A stretch of DNA of 5,850 nt from Saprospiraceae bacterium (GTDB lineage Bacteria; Bacteroidota; Bacteroidia; Chitinophagales; Saprospiraceae), in NCBI GenBank assembly GCA_015494245.1, contig WGBN01000033.1, positions 1 through 5,850 on the forward strand. The letters are read 5' to 3'. The notes below the pieces were generated by a model. That model searched no databases, had not been told where the DNA came from, and was given only the letters and a program-made list of their open reading frames with translations. Below are positions 1 through 5,639 of the stretch, piece by piece (within the stretch, counting starts at the first letter, position 1; each line of letters starts with the position of its first letter). The position numbers were made by a program, and so were the translations under genes.

Positions 1-84
1 GAAGGTGAGTTCAGCTGCTTTTTTGTGGGTGCCGCAAGCCACAAGGCTGAGCGTGATGAGAAGTAGAAGAAGGTGCTGTTTCAT
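1..84 (-). CDS. Lipoprotein, N-terminal fragment (runs off the window)
   Basis: Reading the minus strand from the ATG at 84-82 gives 28 codons open to the window edge: MKQHLLLLLITLSLVACG, then THKKAAELTF. Residues 1-16 form a short signal peptide: a Lys after Met, then a Leu-rich core. It ends in the lipobox L-V-A-C with Cys17 as the expected lipidation site. The product should therefore be exported by Sec, cleaved by signal peptidase II and anchored in a membrane, probably the outer membrane. It is too short for the usual ORF length cut-off, and the mature domain lies outside the window, so no function can be given. It is transcribed away from the epimerase gene at 155, and the 70-bp gap between the two starts holds both promoters. 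The call rests on the signal peptide alone. Confidence 0.75.
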   Translation of the reverse strand, partial: MKQHLLLLLITLSLVACGTHKKAAELTF

Positions 85-96
85 TTTTTTTGGCTG

Positions 97-126
97 CAAA
101 ATAGTTCTTTTTTTACTTTGGCCAAA
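97..126 (-). promoter_or_regulatory. Putative Bacteroidota-type promoter for the lipoprotein gene at 84
   Basis: On the minus strand a TTTG (126-123) is followed, about 19-20 nt later, by TATTTTG (103-97). This resembles the Bacteroidota sigma factor pattern of a -33 TTTG and a -7 TAnnTTTG, but one base is missing in the -7 box. The ATG follows 12 nt after the box, across an A-rich leader with no Shine-Dalgarno sequence. Confidence 0.4.
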
Positions 127-132
127 ATTGGG

Positions 133-140
133 TATTTTTG
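133..140 (+). promoter_or_regulatory. Putative -7 box (TATTTTTG) for the epimerase gene
   Basis: TATTTTTG is an exact match to the Bacteroidota -7 consensus TAnnTTTG. It ends 14 nt before the ATG at 155, implying a leader of under 10 nt. No good -33 TTTG is found at the usual distance; the nearest TTTG, at 117-120, is too close. The A-rich stretch AAAATAAAACT before the ATG is typical of start regions in this phylum. Confidence 0.5.
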
Positions 141-154
141 CTTAAAATAAAACT

Positions 155-1153
155 ATGACTTCTTCTAAGAGAATTTTCATCACCGGGGCCACCGGTTTTT
201 TGGGTTCGCACCTGTTGCGCGAGTTGTTGTCGGCAGGTTATGCGAACATCCATGCCTTGCGCCGTGCGAGCAGCTCTATGGATTTGGTTTCCGACCTTGC
301 TGAGCGCGTCCATTGGTATGAGGGAGATGTGTTGGATGTAGATCATTTGGCGAAAGCCATAGAAGGTTCTGAAGCGGTATTTCATGCGGCGGCTTTGGTG
401 TCTTTTTTGCCACGGGATAAAAAGCGTTTATATGAGATTAATGTTAAGGGTACTGCGAATGTGGTGAATGTAGCTTTGGCTTGTGGTGTAAAAGATTTTA
501 TGCACGTCAGTTCGGTGGCTGCTTTGGGTCGCAGCAGGGAGGGGGAGTTTATCAACGAGGATACGCCCTGGGAGGATGCGCCGAATAACACGAATTATGC
601 ACACAGCAAGTATTTGGCGGAGTTGGAGGTCTGGCGCGGGCAGGAGGAGGGTTTGCAGGTGGGGATTGTGAATCCTTCCATCATCCTCGGCATGGGGCGC
701 CCGGGAGAGGGCACGATGGGCTTTTTTTCGCGCGTGGCTAAAGGCATGATTTTTTATCCCACGGGTATGACGGGTTTTGTGGATGTGCGGGATGTGGCTC
801 GTTTTATGCGGCTTTTGTACGAGAGCGGGCGGCGTGGTGAGCGTTTTGTTTTGAGTGGAGAGAATATGCCTTACGGCAAATTTTTTGAGCTCATTGCTCG
901 CGAACTGGGTGTCAGGCCTCCTTATCGGAAGGTTACGCCTTTTCTCAAAGAGCTTGCCTGGCGCCTGGAGGGCTTGCGGGCCAAACTCACTTTTCGGGAC
1001 CCCTTTCTCACCCGCGAGACGGCGAATACAGCCATGAGCAGTTGGCTGTACGATCATACGCGTTCGCTGAGCCTGCCGGGATTTTCGTACACCCCGATAG
1101 AAAAAACCATTGCGGATGTCGCAGCGCGTTTTCGCGATCGGGGCCTGGCCTGA
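155..1153 (+). CDS. NAD-dependent epimerase/dehydratase, extended SDR family
   Basis: This 332-residue protein has the hallmarks of an extended short-chain dehydrogenase/reductase. The N-terminal Rossmann dinucleotide loop is TGATGFLG (10-17). GDV at 58-60 and HAAA at 77-80 contact the cofactor in this family. The catalytic set is Ser119/Ser120 in HVSSVAALG and Tyr148-x3-Lys152 in NYAHSK, followed by NPSIILG (173-179). All key residues are present and the length is normal, so it should be an active cytoplasmic NAD(P)-dependent oxidoreductase. The pattern resembles dihydroflavonol-4-reductase-like and HpnA-like sugar epimerases. These are known for acting on nucleotide sugars, sterols or flavonoids, and the substrate cannot be told from sequence alone. 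No pathway partner sits beside it. The ATG at 155 is supported by the adjacent -7 box and by the dinucleotide loop starting at residue 10. It converges on the propeller gene. Confidence 0.9.
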   Translation: MTSSKRIFITGATGFLGSHLLRELLSAGYANIHALRRASSSMDLVSDLAERVHWYEGDVLDVDHLAKAIEGSEAVFHAAALVSFLPRDKKRLYEINVKGTANVVNVALACGVKDFMHVSSVAALGRSREGEFINEDTPWEDAPNNTNYAHSKYLAELEVWRGQEEGLQVGIVNPSIILGMGRPGEGTMGFFSRVAKGMIFYPTGMTGFVDVRDVARFMRLLYESGRRGERFVLSGENMPYGKFFELIARELGVRPPYRKVTPFLKELAWRLEGLRAKLTFRDPFLTRETANTAMSSWLYDHTRSLSLPGFSYTPIEKTIADVAARFRDRGLA

Positions 1154-1156
1154 GCT

Positions 1157-2755
1157 TTATTCCACCAGCATTTTCTTTTGATCTGCGAGCTTCCCGTTGG
1201 CGTACAACAGGTAGTAGTAAACGCCTGCCGGGAGGCTGTCTATTTTGATTTTTTTGCTGTGTTCGCCTTTGCGGTAGCGCTTGTTTGAAATGGGTGTCAG
1301 GAGTGTTTGTCCTTGTGCATTTGAGATGAGCAGTTTGATTTTGGCTGTTTTTTCCAGTTCAAAAGAGACGTAGGTATATTTGTCGGCCGGATTGGGGAAG
1401 TTGCCCAATAAGCGAGCCGGTTTTTGTTCGGCATGCCAGGTTTCTGTGGTGCGCGTGGGGAAATTGGGGATGGCTGCCGTATTAATCAGAGCCGTCCAAA
1501 CGCTGAGGGAGGTTTGGTCGAGCCGCGTCCAGATGGGGCGGATGATGTTGTTGTGAGCGGCGATGTAATTGTAGTCGCCGAAGAAGGTGCCGGCTGTGGG
1601 CGTAAAGGGGCTTTCGCTGATGCGGAAATTGGTGAAGCTTTCTCCGCCATCGGCTGAGAAAGCCATGTAAACATCGGTCTGTGTGTCGTCGTATTGGCGG
1701 CGGTCGTAGAAGACGCAGTAGAGGTAGCCGGTGGTTTGGTCAATAGCCATCCAGGGGAAGAATTGTTGTCTTCCTGCAGTGTCGTCATTGATGCGCAGGG
1801 GCTCGCTCCAGGTGTTGCCCTGGTCGGTGGATTTGACGAGCCAGATGTCGGTATCGGTCGGGCCATTGCGTTGGTCGGCCCAGCAAATGTAGATGGTACC
1901 GTGATGGGGGCCTCCGCTGAGGTCACAGAGGGTGATGGGCATGCCGTTGGCGCGGTAGATGCCTTCGATATCCATAGCCCAGCCGCCGACGATGTCGCTG
2001 ACGTGGATGTCGTGTTCTAACCAGGTTTCGCCTTCGTCTGTAGAGCGGTCGAAGACGATGCCCTCGGGACCTGCCCAGGCGACATAGATTTCGCCATTGG
2101 GGCCTACGGCGGGCACGGCGCCCTCTACGGTATTGTCGTCGTCTAAGCAATCACCGGCCACTTCGCTGAGGCGGACGGGTGTGCTCCAGTTTACGCCCCG
2201 GTCTTCGGATTTTGAGAAGAGGATGATGGAGGAGTCTTGAGGATTGGTGCTGTTGTAGGCGTCGAATTGCGTCCAGCACAGATAGATGTGGTTGTTGAAG
2301 GGATTTACGACGACGCCTTCTTTGTCTTGTACTTTGGTGCCGTTGAGTCCGGCATAGCTGTCTATGGGCCAGGAGAGGCCGTGGTCGTCGGAGCGTTGGC
2401 AGACCATGCGGTCTATCCAGTTGCCGTTGGGCGGATTGGCGAGGTGGAAGTAGTAAAAGGAGCCGGTGGTATCGGCGATGAGGATGGGGTCGCCCCAGAC
2501 GCCATAAGCGGAGTTTTGATAGTAGTGTGTCCAGGTAGCTCCTGTATCTGAAGAGAGGTAATAGTTGTTGATGTTGCTGGCTGCGATGAGGTATTGCGGC
2601 TGGGTGGGGTCTATGGCGATGCTGGGTTCGTTGGGGCTGCTCTGCGTACCCAGCAGGACGTTGGGATGCTGGGCATAGGCCTTCTGCGAGGAGGCGGGCG
2701 AAAGGCTGAGCAGGCAGGCGAGGAGGTAGGGGAGGGTGGAGAAATACTTTGGCAT
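1157..2755 (-). CDS. Secreted Asp-box (BNR/sialidase-like) beta-propeller protein with T9SS sorting domain
   Basis: The protein has 532 residues. Residues 1-28 are a Sec signal peptide with a probable AYA|Q cleavage site. The central domain has six Asp-boxes (S-x-D-x-G-x-T-W type): SSDTGATW at 68-75, SDDHGLSW at 122-129, SEDRGVNW at 183-190, STDEGETW at 238-245, STDQGNTW at 309-316 and SADGGESF at 367-374. Their spacing of 54-71 residues fits a six-bladed propeller. About residues 449-532 form a T9SS type A sorting domain: LLGNFPNPADKYTYVSFEL, then LPAGVYYYLL and the basic ending KKMLVE. The protein should cross the outer membrane by type IX secretion, where the tail is normally removed and the cargo anchored or released. 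Annotation pipelines often call such proteins exo-alpha-sialidase, but I see no F/YRIP arginine motif before the first Asp-box. Sialidase activity is therefore unproven, and a binding or other glycosidase role is possible. Its stop lies 3 nt from the epimerase stop. Confidence 0.88.
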   Translation of the reverse strand: MPKYFSTLPYLLACLLSLSPASSQKAYAQHPNVLLGTQSSPNEPSIAIDPTQPQYLIAASNINNYYLSSDTGATWTHYYQNSAYGVWGDPILIADTTGSFYYFHLANPPNGNWIDRMVCQRSDDHGLSWPIDSYAGLNGTKVQDKEGVVVNPFNNHIYLCWTQFDAYNSTNPQDSSIILFSKSEDRGVNWSTPVRLSEVAGDCLDDDNTVEGAVPAVGPNGEIYVAWAGPEGIVFDRSTDEGETWLEHDIHVSDIVGGWAMDIEGIYRANGMPITLCDLSGGPHHGTIYICWADQRNGPTDTDIWLVKSTDQGNTWSEPLRINDDTAGRQQFFPWMAIDQTTGYLYCVFYDRRQYDDTQTDVYMAFSADGGESFTNFRISESPFTPTAGTFFGDYNYIAAHNNIIRPIWTRLDQTSLSVWTALINTAAIPNFPTRTTETWHAEQKPARLLGNFPNPADKYTYVSFELEKTAKIKLLISNAQGQTLLTPISNKRYRKGEHSKKIKIDSLPAGVYYYLLYANGKLADQKKMLVE

Positions 2756-2782
2756 GAGTCTGAGAGTTTTGGTTTTGAGGGG

Positions 2783-2790
2783 TAAAGATA
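2783..2790 (-). promoter_or_regulatory. Putative -7 box (TATCTTTA) for the propeller gene
   Basis: On the minus strand TATCTTTA matches TAnnTTTG at all but the last position. It ends 27 nt before the ATG at 2755. The expected -33 position falls inside the first unit of the 22-bp hairpin array and shows no TTTG. If this box is used, the array lies just upstream of the transcription start and not in the mRNA leader. Confidence 0.35.
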
Positions 2791-2794
2791 GGGA

Positions 2795-2931
2795 ATGTGG
2801 AACGCTTTGCGTTCTGATGTGGAACGCTTCGCGTTCTAATGTGGAACGCTTCGCGTTCTAATGTGGAACGCTTCGCGTTCTGATGTGGAAACCTTCGGTT
2901 TCTAATGTGGAGGCCTTCGGCCTCTAATGTG
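2795..2931. repeat. Tandem array of six 22-bp hairpin units
   Basis: Six head-to-tail units of exactly 22 bp start at 2795, 2817, 2839, 2861, 2883 and 2905, followed by a truncated ATGTG at 2927-2931. Each unit holds a 6-bp perfect stem around a 3-nt loop, TGGAACGC-TTC-GCGTTCTA in units 2 and 3, which extends to about 8 bp with a G-T wobble and a T-A pair. Unit 1 has loop TTT. Units 1 and 4 end in TG instead of TA. Units 2-4 have the stem GAACGC/GCGTTC, unit 5 GAAACC/GGTTTC and unit 6 GAGGCC/GGCCTC, so both arms change together while flanks and loop stay. On the minus strand the loop reads C-GAA-G. The array lies between two divergent genes and is not a CRISPR, because no unique spacers separate the units. 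Function is unknown. Confidence 0.93.
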
Positions 2932-2988
2932 TTTTTGTGCTCGCTTCGCATCGCGTTTAGTGGGGGGGGTGGCTTTGTTTTAAAAAAC

Positions 2989-2996
2989 TACCTTTG
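2989..2996 (+). promoter_or_regulatory. -7 box (TACCTTTG) for the lipoprotein-permease unit
   Basis: TACCTTTG is an exact TAnnTTTG match, 15 nt before the ATG at 3012, implying a nearly leaderless transcript. No TTTG lies at the usual -33 distance. A run of eight G (2962-2969) sits there instead. The TTTG at 2974-2977 is only 11 nt from the box. Confidence 0.55.
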
Positions 2997-3011
2997 CACA
3001 AAAAATAAGTG

Positions 3012-3383
3012 ATGAACAAACTTTTGATTTTGATTCTGACGTTTTTGGCTTTGTCGTCTTGTGGGAGGGTAAAGCGGGAGCGGATGTTGCGGGGTGATTG
3101 GCAGGCCGTGCGGGTGATGGAGGGCGACAGTGTGTTGCCGGTGCCGGATTCTGTAATTCGGTTGCATTTTTATGAGAACTACACTTATCGCTACGAGGGC
3201 ACTCTAAAATATGAAGAAGCCGGGCATTGGCGGGTGAAGAATCATCTTTTGCTGGTGCGTGACACTTTGCGGGGGGCGGCTGAGGAGCGCAGGATGCGCA
3301 TTCAAAAGCTTACGGAAGATTCTCTTTTTTTGGAGATGATGGATGGAGGGAGCAGGCGATTGTTAGTGATGGGGAAGCGATGA
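3012..3383 (+). CDS. Small lipocalin-like lipoprotein
   Basis: The protein has 123 residues. A GTG at 3009 lies directly before the ATG at 3012; I chose the ATG, which gives MNKLLILILTFLALSSC. The signal peptide spans residues 1-16 with lipobox L-S-S-C and Cys17 as the lipidation site. The mature part fits the pattern of small lipocalin-like domains common in Bacteroidota lipoproteins: LRGDWQAV at 26-33 (the G-x-W signature), a strand with FYENYTYRYEG at 53-63, AGHWRVKNHLLLV at 70-82 (the second G-x-W) and LTEDSLFLEM at 100-109. Such domains are eight-stranded barrels, usually without known ligands. The domain assignment comes from pattern, not from a search. The gene ends 5 nt before the permease start, so the two are very likely co-transcribed. 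That association does not reveal a role. Confidence 0.78.
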   Translation: MNKLLILILTFLALSSCGRVKRERMLRGDWQAVRVMEGDSVLPVPDSVIRLHFYENYTYRYEGTLKYEEAGHWRVKNHLLLVRDTLRGAAEERRMRIQKLTEDSLFLEMMDGGSRRLLVMGKR

Positions 3384-3388
3384 ATTAA

Positions 3389-4687
3389 ATGCATAGACGC
3401 AAGAAAATTGGTGCTATTTCGGCGGCGGCATTGGTGGTGGCCAATATGCTGGGTACGGGTGTGTTCACCGGTTTGGGCTTGCAATTAAATTTGGTGCAAA
3501 ATACCTGGAGTCTTTTGTCGCTTTGGGTATTGGGAGCCTTGATGGCCGTTTTTGGTGCCCTGACCTATGCAGAGCTGGGGACGCGTTTTCCCCGTCTGGG
3601 AGGTGAGTATCGCTATTTGAGTGAGTTGATACATCCTTTGGCCGGCTACCTGGCGGCTTGGGTATCTTTGACGGTGGCTTTTCCCGCCGCCATTGCTTTG
3701 AGTGCTATGGCCATGGGGGCTTATATCGCACCTTATGTGGGTGTGTCGAATACCCTCATTGCCATTGTTGCTGTCTTATTGATTTCGGCCATTCACTCGG
3801 TGAGTCTGCTGCACAGCCGGCGTTTTCAGAATGTTTCTACGGCTTTGAAGCTGTTGGTTTTGCTGCTCATTACTGCTGCGGGCTTGTATTTGCCGGGGCG
3901 GGGTACGCCCGATTGGGGGGCTTCCTGGCAGCGGGAGGTGATTAGTCCTGCATTTAGCGTGGCTTTTTTGTTTTCGGTCTATGCCTATTCCGGTTGGAAT
4001 GCGGCGGCTTATGTGGTTGAGGAGATTCGCCGGCCCATGCAAAATTTGCCCCGTGCGCTCTTGCTGGGGACAGCTGTAGTGGCTTTGTTGTACATTTCCA
4101 TGCAGTGGGCTTTGTTGCGTCAAATTCCCACGGATTTATTGCAGGGCAAGATAGAGATCGGCCAATTGGCCGGCCGCATGATGTTTGGCGATTGGGGCGG
4201 GCGTTTGTTTAGCACGGCCATTGCGCTTTTTCTCGTCTCGGGCATCAGTGCCATGGTCTGGGTAGGTCCCCGCGTGAGCAGGGCTGTAGCCGAAGATTAT
4301 CCCTTTTGGGCTTTCCTGAAAAAGGACAACCGGTATGGGATTCCCGTTCGGGCAATATGGTTTCAGGCCGGCATCAGCTTGTTGCTGCTTCTCTCCGGTT
4401 CTTTCGAGCGCATGCTGCTCTACAGCGGTTTCGTCCTCCAGGCCTTCACAGCCCTGACGGTAGCCGCCCTCTTCATCGCCCGAAAGCGGGCTCCCCGCCC
4501 TAAAGGAGTTTTTCTCAGTCCCGCCTATCCCTACGTGCAGATAGCCTTTCTACTCATCAGCCTCTGGGTCATGCTTTTTATGATGTACGAACAACCTTTG
4601 GAGAGCCTCGCAGGAGGCGTGTTGCTGCTCATCGGAGTAGGGTTTTGGAGGAAAAGCGGGGCGGGCTTCAGCCCGCCCGACTGCTAA
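3389..4687 (+). CDS. APC-superfamily amino acid permease; 3' end formed by a repeat
   Basis: This 432-residue membrane protein has about 12 hydrophobic segments, roughly at 8-30, 40-62, 82-112, 121-140, 148-168, 185-209, 223-245, 270-295, 321-338, 341-363, 380-400 and 402-420. Family signatures are clear. NMLGTGVFTGLG (19-30) is the unwound first helix that binds substrate. YAELGTRFPRLGGEYRYL (60-77) follows helix 2. YSGWNAAAYVVEEIRRP (200-216) is helix 6 and the following loop. GPRVSRAVAED (293-303) leads into the loop ending YGIP. The pattern is closest to LAT/APC-type transporters; the amino acid carried cannot be deduced. It follows the lipoprotein gene by 5 nt, with no Shine-Dalgarno site. 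The last ten residues, SGAGFSPPDC, and the TAA stop are encoded by the REPIN-like repeat that begins at 4655. The native C-terminus was therefore probably replaced just after the last helix, which should be tolerated. Confidence 0.9.
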   Translation: MHRRKKIGAISAAALVVANMLGTGVFTGLGLQLNLVQNTWSLLSLWVLGALMAVFGALTYAELGTRFPRLGGEYRYLSELIHPLAGYLAAWVSLTVAFPAAIALSAMAMGAYIAPYVGVSNTLIAIVAVLLISAIHSVSLLHSRRFQNVSTALKLLVLLLITAAGLYLPGRGTPDWGASWQREVISPAFSVAFLFSVYAYSGWNAAAYVVEEIRRPMQNLPRALLLGTAVVALLYISMQWALLRQIPTDLLQGKIEIGQLAGRMMFGDWGGRLFSTAIALFLVSGISAMVWVGPRVSRAVAEDYPFWAFLKKDNRYGIPVRAIWFQAGISLLLLLSGSFERMLLYSGFVLQAFTALTVAALFIARKRAPRPKGVFLSPAYPYVQIAFLLISLWVMLFMMYEQPLESLAGGVLLLIGVGFWRKSGAGFSPPDC

Positions 4688-4776
4688 GCGGGCTTTAGCC
4701 CGCTTAACTAAGGTATTTAAGGTATTGCGTGAATGAAGTTCACGCAGCGTTCGGGCGGGCTGAAGCCCGCCCTGCT
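4655..4776. repeat. REPIN-like element, left copy (122 bp, four hairpins)
   Basis: There are four palindromes in order. H1 is GGGCGGGC-TTCA-GCCCGCCC, beginning at 4660. H2 at 4685-4706 is TAAGCGGGC-TTTA-GCCCGCTTA. H3 at 4726-4746 is TGCGTGAA-TGAAG-TTCACGCA. H4 at 4753-4772 is the exact reverse complement of H1. The outer 26 bp at each end form inverted repeats with one mismatch (AGCGGGG versus AGCAGGG), which is the REP-doublet (REPIN) architecture. Between H2 and H3 lies a 9-bp near-tandem AAGGTATTT/AAGGTATTG. H1 and the first bases of H2 are also the end of the permease gene, and the last two bases overlap the transposase stop codon. The GC hairpins may also act as a transcript end or mRNA stabiliser for the two converging genes. 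Confidence 0.92.
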
Positions 4777-5515
4777 ACCAAGGTGTGGGGACTTTTTCTT
4801 TTTCGTGCGGGTATCGTTCTAAATGGTCTTGTAGCCAAGTATATAATTCAGGTGCGAGGTAGTTGTGGGGGTAGTGTTCCCATTGTCGGGATATGTTTGC
4901 TTTGACAGGATTGTTCAGTGTATAGTTTATAACACGGAACAGATGTTTTTCGCTTCGGATATATCGCTCGAAATTGTCTCTTTGCCAGAATTTCCCATTG
5001 CGGTTTAAGTAGCGGTTGATTTGGTATGCTGTACTACCTTTAATAAGTTGCATGATTTTGGGGTAGTGGCCTATTGATTCTTTTGGTTGACAGGCGTGTA
5101 GAGGGTCTGCATAGCTTAAGCTACCGCTCAAATCTATAATCAGATGTATATGATTAGACATGATACAGTAGCAAAGGAGTCTATACATTTTTTGATCTAA
5201 TTCGTGAATTTTTTCTTTGACAATGCTTGCAATGGCGGGGTCTTTGAGCCAGTGCCTCCCATGAAGTCCTTTATGCATAATCCCTTCATACTTCTCGAAA
5301 AGGGAGGCTTTTAACTTTCTCATTCGAATGTGAATGACTTCTTCTCGTGTATGTGAATTTTTTATCAGCTCAGATTCACTCCGGAATTTGGCTTTATGCT
5401 TTTTAACCAAAAAGTGGGGGATAGAGCTGTGAAGCCCAAATGTAATAAATAAGGCCGCACCTTTAGGAATTAAATGAGTCTGTTGACTGCGGTAGAAAAG
5501 AGTGTCGTCTTTCAT
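4775..5515 (-). CDS. REP-associated tyrosine transposase (RAYT), HUH/Y1 family
   Basis: The protein has 246 residues from the ATG at 5515. The N-terminal region FYRSQQTHLIPKGAALFITF is the typical RAYT opening (FYR, then a Gly-Ala followed by a beta strand). The HUH metal-binding motif is SNHIHLI with His122 and His124. The C-terminal part has the RAYT block: KGSTAYQINRY, GKFWQRDNFERYIRS and VINYTLNNPVKA. There Tyr198 is the likely nucleophile, and Asn202, four residues on, the likely third metal ligand. These enzymes nick single-stranded DNA at REP hairpins. All catalytic residues are present and the length is normal, so it may be active. An in-frame TTG at 5545 would add ten residues; I preferred the ATG because the family motif starts soon after it. 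GGAGG abuts this ATG with no spacing, so it is a poor Shine-Dalgarno site. The gene converges on the permease, and its TAG stop (4775-4777) overlaps the left repeat. Confidence 0.92.
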   Translation of the reverse strand: MKDDTLFYRSQQTHLIPKGAALFITFGLHSSIPHFLVKKHKAKFRSESELIKNSHTREEVIHIRMRKLKASLFEKYEGIMHKGLHGRHWLKDPAIASIVKEKIHELDQKMYRLLCYCIMSNHIHLIIDLSGSLSYADPLHACQPKESIGHYPKIMQLIKGSTAYQINRYLNRNGKFWQRDNFERYIRSEKHLFRVINYTLNNPVKANISRQWEHYPHNYLAPELYTWLQDHLERYPHEKEKVPTPW

Positions 5516-5639
5516 CCTCCTCTGTTTAAACGCAAAACAATACAAAACAATGGCACTTTTTGTGCATTCGTGTTCGTTCGCCTTAAAAAGAGGAGGTTAA
5601 TTGCACTACTAACGCCTCCGCCTCTGTTTTTATTATCTC
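5516..5639. other. Upstream region of the transposase gene, AT-rich
   Basis: No gene is supported here. CCTCCTCT (5516-5523) and AGAGGAGG (5589-5596) form an 8-bp inverted repeat around an AT-rich stretch that should contain the transposase promoter. No exact TAnnTTTG is present on the minus strand; TATTGTTTTG near 5540 is a poor relative. On the plus strand, AGAGGAGGTTA (5589-5599) can pair imperfectly with TAACGCCTCCGCCTCT (5610-5625), followed by GTTTTTATT, a weak terminator-like arrangement. Together with the right repeat and the leader at 5751-5844, this makes up a gene-free stretch of about 330 bases. Confidence 0.35.

Noticed and set aside
428..1057. A 209-codon minus-strand open frame opposite the epimerase gene
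   Set aside because: It has no recognisable domain, its composition is rich in His/Pro/Arg, and it lies fully antisense to a well-supported dehydrogenase with all motifs.
1486..1926. A 146-codon minus-strand Thr/Ser/Pro/Ala-rich open frame
   Set aside because: It is a same-strand frame-shadow of the propeller gene, whose reading frame is continuous with all Asp-boxes in phase, so there is no frameshift to explain.
2795..2931. CRISPR array
   Set aside because: The units are contiguous 22-bp repeats with no unique spacers, and no cas gene is nearby.
2151..2951. A 266-codon minus-strand open frame passing through the hairpin array
   Set aside because: It overlaps the propeller gene in another frame. 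Its N-terminal part is translation of the 22-bp repeats, giving a repeated HIRTRSVPHQNAK-like pattern, and the rest is Arg/Pro/Gln-rich, as expected for an out-of-frame shadow.
5513..5523. AGAGGAGG before the transposase ATG as a strong ribosome binding site
   Set aside because: It touches the ATG with no spacing, which is too close for normal Shine-Dalgarno use, and other genes in the window lack such sites. It may instead be part of the 8-bp inverted repeat with 5589-5596.
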